A stretch of DNA of 64,000 bases from Firmicutes bacterium HGW-Firmicutes-16 (GTDB taxonomy: Bacteria > Bacillota > Clostridia > Oscillospirales > Oscillospiraceae), in the NCBI GenBank assembly GCA_002841545.1, contig PGZZ01000012.1, forward strand, positions 26,409-90,408. Direction: 5' to 3'. Made by a program: the position numbers and the translations under genes. A model generated the notes under the pieces. The model did not search any database and was not told the DNA's origin. It saw only the letters and a list, made by a program, of their open reading frames with translations. Shown here piece by piece: positions 8,967 to 17,934 of this stretch (position 1 is the stretch's first letter; each line of letters begins with the position of its first letter).

Positions 8967-9090
8967 GTTTCGGCAGAAACACTTCACCCGCCCCCACGTA
9001 TCTGACTTGGCGTTTACACGCCGCACAGTGACCGACTCGTGGGTTCTTACCCCTTTCCATGTTCCGCATTTAAGCGGCGGGGCGAGCAAT
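8967..9090 (-). promoter_or_regulatory. Cobalamin (AdoCbl-class) riboswitch aptamer
   Basis: Read on the minus strand the leader contains, in order: GGAAAGGGGTAAGAACCCAC; the box GTCGGTCACTGTG, equivalent to the conserved CCACTG core; a small hairpin GGCGTGTAAACGCC; AAGTCAGATACGTGG, the AGCCAGGAGACCTGCC-like segment; and GGGGCGGG, which can pair with the CCCGCC at the 5' end to close P1. Order and spacing match the cobalamin riboswitch. Aptamer ends are approximate. Confidence 0.88.
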
Positions 9091-9714
9091 TATTAATTTT
9101 GTACTATTGTAACATCTGGAAAATGACTTGTAAACTATATGTTATCAAGATTTTATTTCATACCAGGACAATTCCCGTGATGCATACGAACAAGCCCGAT
9201 ATAACACCTATTTCATATGTTCCGATTAGCAACGAGTAAATAAAGTATTACGCCTCATAACTCACAGTATGAGTAAGTAGCATCGCGCAAATAACGCAAA
9301 AAGTCTCGCTACCATTACAGCGGCGAGGCTTTTGTCTTTATCCGGCTTTATACAGTGATTTCAGTTCCATTGTAAAAGGGCCTGAAAAATGCACCGCAGT
9401 AGCAATACTTAATACGGCTGACTTATATTTTCGAACACCTGCCATGTAAGCGCCATAAGCTAGGTAGGTTGTTTTTACCTTCTTGGTATTCAAAATGCAG
9501 TTTTAGCGCATTCAACGCATTAATCAAATAATATTAATTATTTGTCGGAGATGATTGATAGGTGCTGATGAATAATGTTACAATATACGAGTAACAGTCT
9601 TAATTTTTCGTGGAAGAGTGTTTTTGGAAGCGAGTAAAAAATGCACCTGGGATTTAGGATATCAAGATATGAAGCTATGATGCAGGGCAAACGATTGCGG
9701 GAGATAATTTGAGT
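9091..9714. other. Intergenic region between divergent B12 operon and permease
   Basis: About 620 bp without a credible gene. It must contain the minus-strand promoter of the riboswitch operon and the plus-strand promoter of the permease. The only clear structure is the hairpin at 9303-9335. Confidence 0.6.
9303..9335 (+). terminator. Possible intrinsic terminator in intergenic region
   Basis: GTCTCGC (9303-9309) pairs with GCGAGGC (9323-9329), followed by TTTTGTC. No plus-strand gene precedes it, so it may end a small untranslated transcript or be a remnant. Confidence 0.45.
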
Positions 9715-11040
9715 ATGAAAAACTTTAGGTGGAACAAGGTATGTCTGTATTGGGGAGTAACGGCCTTCCTCGTTATCATTGCTTGCATTGCGTTCTTTTG
9801 GATAATACAAAGATGGTCTGGGCTCATGGAATCCGTCTCGACGCTTATTGGGATACTCAGCCCGATAATTGGCGGTTTCGTTATTGCCTATATTCTGACG
9901 CCTTTTGTGAAGTTTTTTGAGAAAAAGATGTTCCTTCCGCTGGGAACTAAACTGTTCCGTAGAAATGAGAAAAGGGCTCGCAGCTTTGTCCGCGGTATGT
10001 CTATATTACTTGCGATTGTCCTTGTCATCGCTTCCGCAGCGGCACTGTTCAGCCTTGTTATCCCACAGGTTTACGACAGCATTCAGAACATTGTGAAAAA
10101 CCTGTCTTCAAGTATAACAAAGGTGGAGAAATGGGCGAATAAATGGCTTCAGGACTATCCCGGGCTTGAAGCAAGCTTTACGGATATTGTCGGCGTTGCG
10201 GGGGATAAGCTCACCCAATGGGCAAAGAATAGCCTTTTACCGCAGATGAACGATGTGGTATCAATCGTATCCACCGGAGTGATAAACATTTTAAAAGCGC
10301 TTGCAAATCTGTTCGTAGCGGCGGTAGTATCGGTTTACGTTATGTTCAGCCGCGAAAGGTTTGCGGCGCACAGCAAAAAAGTCCTATACAGCATTTTCTC
10401 GCTGGAGAGTGTGAAGGGCATTCTGGCTGCGCTTAGATTTGTGGACAAGTCATTTATCGGTTTTTTTACGGGAAAGCTTATCGATTCGCTGATTGTTGGG
10501 TTGATTTGCTATGTAGGTTGCCTGCTAATAGGAATTAAGGACTCGGTGCTGATTAGCGTAATAATAGCGATTACCAATATCATTCCATTTTTCGGCCCCT
10601 TTATCGGAGCAATTCCATCTGTCCTCATCGTGCTCATGTGGTCCCCAATGCAATGCTTAATTTTTATTACATTTATAATCGTTTTGCAGCAGTTTGACGG
10701 GAACATTTTAGGACCGAGAATTCTTGGCAACGCAACGGGACTAAGCGGATTTTGGGTGCTTTTTGCCATAATAGTGGGAGGGGGACTTTTTGGCTTCCTC
10801 GGCATGATTGTAGGCGTTCCCACCTTCGCCGCTATATACGCCGGAGTGAAGACGCTCGTCAGGCGGAAGCTTGAAAAAAGCGGCCTCCCATCGGAGACCG
10901 CAGTCTATGAAAATATGAGCTACTTTGACCCTGAAAGCCTCGAACCGGTTCCGCAGGAGCCGAGAAATCTGGCAAAGTCAACAGCCAAAGCACATGAGAA
11001 GGAGGCTTCGGGGCACAGTGCGAGGAATAAAGAGGAATAA
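9715..11040 (+). CDS. AI-2E family (PF01594) transporter / permease
   Basis: 441 residues from ATG 9715, 10 nt after GGGAGA; a TTG at 9709 sits too close to that site. The chain has two N-terminal membrane helices, a hydrophilic helical segment (~60-160), then a cluster of helices with the conserved late core DGNILGPRILGNATGLSGFW and GGGLFGFLGMIVGVP characteristic of the family. Members export diverse solutes (AI-2 in E. coli TqsA, ions in others), so the substrate is unknown. The C-terminal ~40 residues are hydrophilic and charged. Its own transcription unit; no neighbour suggests a pathway. Confidence 0.87.
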   Translation: MKNFRWNKVCLYWGVTAFLVIIACIAFFWIIQRWSGLMESVSTLIGILSPIIGGFVIAYILTPFVKFFEKKMFLPLGTKLFRRNEKRARSFVRGMSILLAIVLVIASAAALFSLVIPQVYDSIQNIVKNLSSSITKVEKWANKWLQDYPGLEASFTDIVGVAGDKLTQWAKNSLLPQMNDVVSIVSTGVINILKALANLFVAAVVSVYVMFSRERFAAHSKKVLYSIFSLESVKGILAALRFVDKSFIGFFTGKLIDSLIVGLICYVGCLLIGIKDSVLISVIIAITNIIPFFGPFIGAIPSVLIVLMWSPMQCLIFITFIIVLQQFDGNILGPRILGNATGLSGFWVLFAIIVGGGLFGFLGMIVGVPTFAAIYAGVKTLVRRKLEKSGLPSETAVYENMSYFDPESLEPVPQEPRNLAKSTAKAHEKEASGHSARNKEE

Positions 11041-11135
11041 TCAGTGCAAAACCGTATGTGGTTTTTCTCTCGCTTTGTGGATTCCGTCTCAGAGACCATT
11101 TACTTCCTCCGCGTTGCCAATAGTGAAAAGCTGAT

Positions 11136-12096
11136 TGGACTGCGGCGAAAAAATGATAGTACTTTTGTACCAATAAGGGCGACAAAATATAATGAATTAT
11201 GCGGTTTTCAGGCCGTCATACTTCAGACGATATTCGACCGTGCTCAAATATCCCAAAGCCGCGTGCATACGTTTTCGGTTGTATAACAGCTCCACATACT
11301 CGAAGACATCAGTTTTAACTTCTTCAAGTGTAACATATTTCCTGCGGTAAATGCATTCCTTTTTTATCGTGGCAAAGAAGCTCTCTGCACAGGAATTGTC
11401 ATACGGGCAGCCAGGACGGCTCATACTGCTGCGGATGCCGTATTGTTCCAGCATAGCCCGATAGCTACGGCTACTGTACTGGCACCCCCTGTCGCTGTGG
11501 AATATGAGTCCGGAAACGTCAGGATTTCGAGCCAAAGCATTTGAAAGGGCACGCTTAGCAAGCTCAGCATCAATTTTCTTGCTGAGCGAATACCCTATTA
11601 TTTCTCTGTTGTACAGGTCGATGACTGTGGCTAGATATACCCAGCCGAGGCTTGTCTTTATGTAAGTTATATCTCCTGCCCAGACCTTGTTTCGCTCAGC
11701 AATCTGAAAGTGCTGCGAAACAAGGTCTTTACTATACTGCCCGTCTGTTTTCCCGTTTCTATATGGACGGTATTTTACGTTTTTAACAGGATATAGTCCG
11801 TGTTCCCGCTTCATGCTCCGCACGGAATATTCGCTTATTATCAAGCCTTGCTTGGCCAATTCCCGCTGCATTTTACGGTAGCCATAGGTCTCGTGGCTCT
11901 CTTTGAAAACGCTCTCGACCAGTTCAAACCGCTGCAATTCCTTAAGTCTCTGAATCTCCTTTTTTCTGCGGTTTCGCTGCCAGCGGTAGTAATTTGCTTC
12001 TTTAAGCCCTAATACACGGCACATCTTTCCCACTGAGAATTCGGGCCTGTATGTGCTAATGGGTGATACCATTCCTATAATTCTCAATCTCTTCAA
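11136..12096 (-). mobile_element. IS3-family insertion sequence, type a (orfA not recognisable)
   Basis: The downstream terminus begins TGGACTGCGGCGAAAAAA at 11136. Copies at 41085 and 62931 have the same TGGAyTGCG..GAAAAAA end, which is close to IS150-subgroup ends. The left portion normally holding orfA was not found in 12097-12289, so the element is probably 5'-deleted. Confidence 0.7.
11197..12096 (-). CDS. IS3-family transposase OrfB (DDE integrase core)
   Basis: 299 residues. HTH_21-type segment with ETYGYRKMQREL near residue 70, then the rve catalytic core: first Asp in GDITYIKTSLGWVYLA, second Asp in HSDRGCQYSS, and Glu in CAESFFATIKKE, with the IS3 ending NRKRMHAALGYLS. All catalytic residues are intact. 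IS3 enzymes are normally made as an OrfA-OrfB frameshift fusion; since OrfA is missing the copy is probably not autonomous. Confidence 0.88.
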   Translation of the reverse strand: MKRLRIIGMVSPISTYRPEFSVGKMCRVLGLKEANYYRWQRNRRKKEIQRLKELQRFELVESVFKESHETYGYRKMQRELAKQGLIISEYSVRSMKREHGLYPVKNVKYRPYRNGKTDGQYSKDLVSQHFQIAERNKVWAGDITYIKTSLGWVYLATVIDLYNREIIGYSLSKKIDAELAKRALSNALARNPDVSGLIFHSDRGCQYSSRSYRAMLEQYGIRSSMSRPGCPYDNSCAESFFATIKKECIYRRKYVTLEEVKTDVFEYVELLYNRKRMHAALGYLSTVEYRLKYDGLKTA

Positions 12097-12289
12097 TGTT
12101 CTTTCTTATTGCTGAAAACTGTTTGACTTTTCATCATTACGATGCTCAGTCACATAATCAAGAGCTTTGTCTGCGGACATGGTGTGACCATCGTCAGCGT
12201 GGTATTATGTACATTATTTATATAAGCTTTTCGTTGATTCATCCGGAAACAAATCAATTTAGTATACTCTGCGTTTTGCGGTGGATAGT

Positions 12290-13003
12290 TTAAAGGCTTT
12301 TCTTTCTCGCATGCCTTTTCGCTATTCTTATCGCGTCCACAAAGCCATGTTTTATAGATATTGCCCGATTGGGACATGCTTCTAGACACAAGCTGCAATG
12401 CGTGCACGCTAACTCATCTACCGCTTTCGCCTTGTTATCATTAATGGCAAACACATTCATGGGGCAAACAACAATGCATTTACCGCAAGCAATACAATCT
12501 TCATTCACATGCACAAAGTGTCCTTTGGGTACATCATTTAAATTTTTAACATACTGAGGTAGTATGCGCGATATAAATTTGATTGCTTTTTGCTCGTCCT
12601 TTTCATTTGGTCTGCCCTTGTTTCCGCCTTTAATGATGATAAAAGGTCCGGTGCAATCAAATCCTTTGCATGAAAATTCTCCGATAACACTGATACTTCT
12701 TTTCACTAGCTCCTCTTTGATAGAGTCATGATAACTGCCCAAAAAGGGACTGCCATGTGTCGAGAATATAAAGGCTTGTTGCCCAGAATTCAAACTGTTT
12801 AGCGCCTCAATTATTTTCGGATGATGGGATGTAAAATAGATTCCAGAGCCAAGCCCTACTATTTTGTACTGCGATAAATCCATCAATAATGCCTCCTGCG
12901 GGCTCACAATCTCGCAGTCTAGCGCGAATGCTATGGCTTTTGCTAATTTAATGGTATTTCCATGATATATAGATTCACATATAATAATGACTTCTTTTTT
13001 CAT
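12290..13003 (-). CDS. EFR1-type flavodoxin-ferredoxin fusion
   Basis: 237 residues. An N-terminal flavodoxin-like domain opens with the FMN loop ESIYHGNT (~10-17) and continues with GSGIYF and STHGSPFLGS. The C-terminal part carries two 4Fe-4S motifs, cysteines at ~170/173/176/180 and ~200/203/206/210, giving CIACGKCIVVCP and CTHCSLCLEACP. It is presumably a cytoplasmic electron carrier in anaerobic redox metabolism. It lies last in a minus-strand group headed by a TetR regulator (14467-15051), so it may be induced with the hydrolase. Partner unknown. Confidence 0.85.
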   Translation of the reverse strand: MKKEVIIICESIYHGNTIKLAKAIAFALDCEIVSPQEALLMDLSQYKIVGLGSGIYFTSHHPKIIEALNSLNSGQQAFIFSTHGSPFLGSYHDSIKEELVKRSISVIGEFSCKGFDCTGPFIIIKGGNKGRPNEKDEQKAIKFISRILPQYVKNLNDVPKGHFVHVNEDCIACGKCIVVCPMNVFAINDNKAKAVDELACTHCSLCLEACPNRAISIKHGFVDAIRIAKRHARKKSL

Positions 13004-13057
13004 TTCTATTCTCTCACTCTGTATGTCTTATTAAAGCTAATTTCTACTTTATGCCGT

Positions 13058-13289
13058 TCAATTTTTACGGGGCGTTCGCGTGCAAGACGCCCTCTTATCC
13101 TTGAGCAGCGCAAAAACTTCCGTCGCTCCTTGTTCATCTCCCGGTTGGTAATACAGACTAATATTATCATCAACCATACTTTTGCTTCCTAAAGGCTTTG
13201 GAAAGAACGCCTGTAATTTCTGGATAACTACAATTGCCATGATACAGATAATTATTACAATTACTGTTTTAGATTTTTTTCTTTTTCAT
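13058..13289 (-). pseudogene. Small single-pass membrane protein, frameshifted at a poly-A run
   Basis: AAGGAG precedes ATG 13289, but that frame stops after six codons (MKKKKI stop). One base away in the run of seven A, the frame reads through SKTVIVIIICIMAIVVI, a clear membrane segment, and ~45 hydrophilic residues to a stop at 13058. This is either a one-base loss or slippage at the homopolymer. Function not recognised; it lies in the TetR-hydrolase-EFR1 group. Confidence 0.5.
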
Positions 13290-13330
13290 GCTTTTATCTC
13301 CTTAAATAGATTTCGCAATCAGCCTGACAA

Positions 13331-14492
13331 TTATTTGTCAGCAAGCGTAGTTGTACTGTTTAGTACATCCTCAACCATAATATGCATAAATTTTTCTGTC
13401 TCCTCAAACATAGGACTATGGGCGGATTGCTTGAATGTATAATGCCCTTTTACAGGTGACTGCAGTTGATCTAAGTAGGCTTTAGATAAATCATAGTTAA
13501 CCGTGTAATCGTATATACCACTGAGAAAATAGACGGGGATTTTAAGCTGCGGTATTTTTATAGATAAATCGGTGGAAAAAAGCTGATCGAGCAGTATGGT
13601 ATCATGTCTTAAGAATGCCTTTGCCCGCCATTTCTCCGAGTGAATATGCCTTTGATTGCATAATAGGCAGAAATACACCGGTAATGACCGATTTCATGTT
13701 GTGCAGTGTACCAATGCCAAGTTCGTGCATTGTTTCGTCACGCAAAGCTGAAATAAAAAACGAGCGGGTGGCAGTGTCAGACTCTAAAACAGCATAATTC
13801 TTCAGCTTCTTCACCATTTTTGTGTTTCCCATCGCTGCATACTGCTCCAGCATATACGCATACGCTAGCTTTTCAGAATCGAGTATATATGAAATCTGCG
13901 CCATCCCGATATAGGCGGAGTATAGCTCAGGGGCCTGTGCTGCCGTTTGGATACCAAGATATGACCCCCAAGAATGGCCCATCAGATAAATCTTTTCCTG
14001 ACTAAAACGCTCACGCAGGTAATTTGTCAGTTCAATCGCATCCAAAACAAGTTGTTCCGTGGTAATAGCCTCTGCCGAAATATCAGAGCTATAAGAAAGG
14101 CCTCCACCACGCTGTTCCCAGTAACAAATGGTGAAATGATCCTCAAGTCCGGTTGGATAATTTTCGCCAAGAAAAAAAGTTGGCATACCGGGGCCTCCAT
14201 GCAGAAAGAGTAGCACAGGATTTTTTGTGTTCTTGCCCTTAACAAACATTCCCTGCTCCACACCGCCAATATTTACAAAAATCTTCTCCGATATGCTCCC
14301 TGCCAACACACTGCCATTTTGATCTTGATACGGTTCTATCTTGCCGGGGCTCAAAATTAACAACCAGCCAACTAAAGCGATTACGCTTACCAGTAAAACA
14401 CTTAGAAATATCGCCATAAAACGCACCATCCATAAATATTTCTTCTGAAACACTGTTTCTTCCGACTTATCTGTTCCGAATAATATTTTCAA
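13331..14492 (-). pseudogene. Membrane-anchored alpha/beta hydrolase (proline iminopeptidase-like), frameshifted
   Basis: The first frame starts at TTG 14492 behind GGGAGATG and overlaps the TetR gene by 26 bp. It has an N-terminal membrane helix, the oxyanion motif FLHGGPG, a WEQRGGG segment typical of prolyl iminopeptidases, and nucleophile elbow GHSWGS. It ends early at ~13602 (GKGILKT stop). The missing C-terminus, with GIYDYTV and SAHSPMF that would carry the acid and His, continues in another frame to 13331; the shift lies at about 13605-13630. The intact version would be ~385 residues. Confidence 0.75.
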
Positions 14493-15051
14493 TTTTCATC
14501 TCCCAATCTTTGTCATAATGTACGTTTTTCATTGTGGCGATAGCCGCCAGACCATGTACGGTTGCCCACAACGAGATAATTGTATCTTCCATTTTTTCAT
14601 TTGGCATTCCAGCTTCTCCATAAATTCGAACAACTATAGTCTTTAATAGTTCAAGTGGAGGAAAGTTTTTCACTTCATCCGCATCCAGAGATAGCTTCAT
14701 TTCAATATTTGTATGAGAAAACAAAAACTGAAAATATTGAGGATGATTAATAAAAAACAGAACGTAGTTCTTACCCATTTGAATCAGCACGTCTGGATCA
14801 TTTTGTTTTGGGCAAGAGTTAATGGCATGCTCTAGCACTTCCATAAACTGCTGGATTACATATTCTTGCATTGCCTCCAGTAAGTCTTCCTTGCTCTGAA
14901 AGTGGCTGTACGGCGCCGTTTGGCTTACTCCGCATAATGCAGATACTTTCCTCAATGATAATTGTTCTGAGCCCTTCTGATTAATGAGTTCAATCCCCTT
15001 CTCTACTAGGGCGTTTCTTAAATTTCCATGATGATATGATTTATTTGACAC
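14467..15051 (-). CDS. TetR/AcrR family regulator
   Basis: 194 residues from GTG 15051, preceded by TTGGAGGTGACTAAA; an upstream GTG at 15075 would place the ribosome site inside the gene. N-terminal HTH with SLRKVSALCGVSQTAPYSHF, then an all-helical ligand domain containing WATVHGLAAI, as in the WHG subgroup. It overlaps the hydrolase downstream, and its promoter is covered by a large inverted repeat, so it is probably autoregulated together with the hydrolase, small membrane protein and EFR1 genes. Confidence 0.88.
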   Translation of the reverse strand: MSNKSYHHGNLRNALVEKGIELINQKGSEQLSLRKVSALCGVSQTAPYSHFQSKEDLLEAMQEYVIQQFMEVLEHAINSCPKQNDPDVLIQMGKNYVLFFINHPQYFQFLFSHTNIEMKLSLDADEVKNFPPLELLKTIVVRIYGEAGMPNEKMEDTIISLWATVHGLAAIATMKNVHYDKDWEMKIENIIRNR

Positions 15052-15069
15052 TTTAGTCACCTCCAATCC

Positions 15070-15110
15070 TGACACTGTAAAGATAGTAACATTTAATCTT
15101 TACAGTGTCA
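15070..15110 (-). promoter_or_regulatory. Promoter with overlapping 15-bp inverted-repeat operator for TetR gene
   Basis: TGACACTGTAAAGAT (15070-15084) and ATCTTTACAGTGTCA (15096-15110) are exact inverted repeats. On the minus strand TTGACA, a 17-bp spacer and TACTAT form a -35/-10 pair whose elements fall inside the repeat arms. Confidence 0.75.
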
Positions 15111-15345
15111 AGATTGGAAATAAAATATTTATTCGCGTTCGGATCTGTACTGCGTTCAGATGATGATTTGACCCAGTCTAAGTATGCCAGACAAAAGAAG
15201 TAGTATATTAAAATCAAGGGTTAAATGCCGTCTGCTACATAATAACAGGCGGATTTTGTTTTCAAAATCAAATTGGTTGAGTAATCTAGAGCAATTAAAC
15301 CTTGCAGAATTCTTTGATATAGATTATCATATTTTTGCAGCCATA

Positions 15346-15359
15346 TGACTATATGGTCA
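15346..15359 (+). promoter_or_regulatory. Putative TetR operator upstream of its own gene
   Basis: TGACTATATGGTCA is a near-palindrome 15 bp before the start codon. The same GACC(A)..GGTC core recurs twice at 16074-16105 before the next gene. Confidence 0.55.
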
Positions 15360-15374
15360 CAGAAAGGGGCCGTT

Positions 15375-16028
15375 ATGCCGAAACAAACGTTTTTTAATTT
15401 ACCTGATGCTAAGAGAAGGCTGATTATTGATACAGCTTTAGAGGAGTTTGCCTTTAATACATACGACAAAGCTTCATTAAGTCAAATTGTATTAAAAGCA
15501 GGAATTGCTAAAGGCAGCATGTATCAATATTTTAACGACAAGGATGAGCTTTACACATATCTCGTGGAATATGTCTCGGAAAAAAAACTATCATTTATAA
15601 ACGAAGCGCTGCCTCAGCTGCGAAATGATTTCTTTTTGCTTTACAAGGAGGTTATTTTTGTCGCTGCCAGATTTGATATCATTAACCCCCTTTATAGCTC
15701 ATTCCTTTACAGTGTGGGGAAGGACTCACATAATCCGGCAATATCTAAAAAAATTATGGCTTCGTCAGCGTCTTTCATTGAACAAATGTTGGAGAAAGCA
15801 TATTCTCAAGGTCAAATTCGTAAAGACATAAACATAAAACTTGCGGCATTTATTATCAGCTATCTTTCTGTTGATGTAGGGGAATATATAGGAGAAAAAT
15901 ATGGTTTTTCTTATTTGTCGGTATTAAAATCCAAATTACCAAATGTACCTATATCCGATAATCAACTGGAAGAAGTGCTTGATGAACTTATTGATTTCAT
16001 AAAGAGGGGTATAGCTTCTACGATATAA
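15375..16028 (+). CDS. TetR/AcrR family regulator
   Basis: 217 residues from ATG 15375 (AAAGGGG upstream); the ten codons before it lie on the operator. HTH with SLSQIVLKAGIAKGSMYQYF followed by a helical ligand-binding domain. It is read in the same direction as the alpha/beta hydrolase at 16133, and related palindromes sit before both genes, so it probably represses itself and that hydrolase. Confidence 0.87.
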   Translation: MPKQTFFNLPDAKRRLIIDTALEEFAFNTYDKASLSQIVLKAGIAKGSMYQYFNDKDELYTYLVEYVSEKKLSFINEALPQLRNDFFLLYKEVIFVAARFDIINPLYSSFLYSVGKDSHNPAISKKIMASSASFIEQMLEKAYSQGQIRKDINIKLAAFIISYLSVDVGEYIGEKYGFSYLSVLKSKLPNVPISDNQLEEVLDELIDFIKRGIASTI

Positions 16029-16066
16029 AATACTAAAGTACCTATTTCAATTCTATAATGTTGTGC

Positions 16067-16105
16067 TATAATATGACCATTCGGTCACACGACCAGATGG
16101 TCATA
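16067..16105 (+). promoter_or_regulatory. Promoter -10 and two tandem TetR-type operators before hydrolase
   Basis: TATAAT at 16067-16072 is followed by ATGACCATTCGGTCAC and CGACCAGATGGTCATAT, two imperfect palindromes with GACC..GGTC arms similar to the site at 15346. A weak -35 TTTCAA lies 16 bp upstream. Confidence 0.6.
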
Positions 16106-16132
16106 TTACTTTAAAGTGAACGGAGTAGTTAT

Positions 16133-17023
16133 ATGTTAGACTCTGATAAGAAAAACATTATAGAAAAAGAAGGTACTTACCGCCTGCAAAACGGAGCAGC
16201 GATTTACGCAAAAACATTAAACACTTTAGATGGGAACGGTAAAAGTGCTATCTTTATTCACGGCGGAGGCTCCGGCGGGAACCATACCATAGTTTATCGT
16301 CCTTCGTGCTGGCTTTTGAACAAAGGTTTATACTCGAAAATTATTCTGCCTGACCGGCGAGGAGCGGGGCATAGCACGCCTATGAGTACAGTTATGAGCT
16401 ATGAGGATAATGCGCTGGATATGAAGCAACTGCTTGACAGTATGGGGGCCGTTGGCGATGTGACTGCAATTGGCGTCTCCTATGGCGGGCCGATCGCACT
16501 CACACTGGCAGCAATTGATGAGCGCATTAATGAAGTTATATTGGTAGCCTCTTCACCGTCATTGAAGCCTGCCAAAGGCATCGTTGGTTTTCTATATCAC
16601 ACAGGATTACTGGAGAAACTCGTTAAATCAGTGTATAGTAAGAACATTGGAAAGCTTGAACCCGAATATCCGGATTTTGATTGCGCCTACGACACAAAAA
16701 AAGTTTCCGAACTGAAACTAATATTTTTTAATGCAATACGACATATGGAAAAGAAGCGCCTTCAATCTTTACTTTTAGAGAATGCTTCTACCTGTGATGT
16801 TAAGAATGCAGGGATAAGCACTCGGCACAAGATCAACGTACCCGTTTTTCGTATAATAGGCACTAAGGACGAGACATGGGAAGTCGAACTTGGTAACAGG
16901 TATGAAGCACATATACCTAATATTAAGAGCGTATATATACAAAACGCAGGCCACAAGGATGTCTTCTTCAGAGCATCAGAATTTTATGGAGCATTAGCTG
17001 TTGAAATACTGAATTGCAAGTAA
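16133..17023 (+). CDS. Alpha/beta hydrolase
   Basis: 296 residues. Oxyanion-hole motif FIHGGGSGGNH, strand-turn PDRRGAGHS, nucleophile elbow GVSYGG with the Ser in GxSxG, and a late His in AGHKDVFF. No signal peptide, so cytoplasmic. Substrate cannot be told. It follows a TetR gene and a promoter carrying two operators, suggesting detoxification or degradation of an inducing small molecule. Confidence 0.85.
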   Translation: MLDSDKKNIIEKEGTYRLQNGAAIYAKTLNTLDGNGKSAIFIHGGGSGGNHTIVYRPSCWLLNKGLYSKIILPDRRGAGHSTPMSTVMSYEDNALDMKQLLDSMGAVGDVTAIGVSYGGPIALTLAAIDERINEVILVASSPSLKPAKGIVGFLYHTGLLEKLVKSVYSKNIGKLEPEYPDFDCAYDTKKVSELKLIFFNAIRHMEKKRLQSLLLENASTCDVKNAGISTRHKINVPVFRIIGTKDETWEVELGNRYEAHIPNIKSVYIQNAGHKDVFFRASEFYGALAVEILNCK

Positions 17024-17096
17024 TAATTCTTAAAAAAGCATACCATGAAAATAGTTTGGCCATATTAATAATTATGAAATTATAAAAGGTGATAAT

Positions 17097-17534
17097 ATGC
17101 CCTTAACAAAAAATGAGAAAAGCGGAATCCTGTTCGTCGCCATTACAATAATATGGACATGGGGTGTTTTGGCAATTCCAGTTATGTTTGGGATGAATTT
17201 TGAAAACACTGTCACCAAGGTCTCATACATACTTGCTGGCGCTTCGCCATCAGTGATCGGATTGACTTTTCTCCTAGTTTCGAGAGACCGCATTTATATT
17301 AGATCTTTTATTAAACGGCTTATAACTCTCGGAAATTCAAGAGCTTTAGTCTTATTGGCAGTATTTACTCTGGTTCCAGCCATAACGCTACTTTCAGCCT
17401 ACGCAAGTTATCTCATCACATTGGTATATCCAGACCTTACTATTCTGTCGGGCACACTGTGGATATTGTTGATTGAAGTTGTTATCCAGCTCATTGGACG
17501 CGCAGCGGTAGATTTCCGTGAGCTGCTCTGCTGA
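17097..17534 (+). pseudogene. CPBP-type membrane protein, 3' truncated
   Basis: The first ~130 residues carry four hydrophobic segments (FVAITIIWTWGVLAIPVMFG, ILAGASPSVIGLTFLLV, ALVLLAVFTLVPAITLLSA, TLWILLIEVVIQLIG) resembling the N-terminal half of CPBP/CAAX-protease-like proteins. The frame then enters unrelated DNA at about 17497 and stops. The catalytic EExxR segment is absent. Confidence 0.6.
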
Positions 17535-17764
17535 GAAAAGCTGCCGTTTCTGAATGAGTCCGCTGCGCACCGCGAAATCCTTCTTTGCGGCTTCATAATA
17601 ATTAGACATATTGTGCTCCTGGGATACATGCGGATGGGGAGACCATCCAGCAAGACAGGCAGTTGGCCGCCCTTCAGTGGCAGTGTCTCCAGCCCGTCGC
17701 GCTTCAGTGTAACGGCCAGCTCGGTAAAATATCTGTTCCTGAGGTTTTCATCTATAGGTTTCAT
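17498..17764 (-). pseudogene. Fragment of a conjugative-element cargo gene
   Basis: The frame starting at ATG 17764 begins MKPIDENLRNRYFTELAVTL and continues to PVLLDGLPI. It is then joined out of frame to SNYYEAAKKDFAVRSGLIQ and QLTEIYRCAS. These segments resemble the ends of a small protein I associate with clostridial integrative conjugative elements, with the middle deleted. The identification is from memory of the family. It interrupts the CPBP-type gene. Confidence 0.5.
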
Positions 17765-17934
17765 TGCGATCCTCCTCAAATTTAATGTGGAAATGAAAAA
17801 GGGTGCCAGTTTCTACGGGCCTGACAGCGGCCAGAAACTGACGCCCTTAAATTTTAGTTATAAATCCTTTAAAAAAATGGGTCAGGAATAAGTTCAAATC
17901 CATAAATAGTCCGAAATGCTAAAATGACATAATC

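Noticed and set aside
8775..9089. N-terminal 105-residue extension of the first B12-operon gene
   Set aside because: It translates the riboswitch and terminator; the ribosome site and signal peptide begin at 8774.
12097..12289. orfA of the IS3 copy at 11136
   Set aside because: Only a short minus-strand frame ending in QQ stop is present, without an HTH; not supported.
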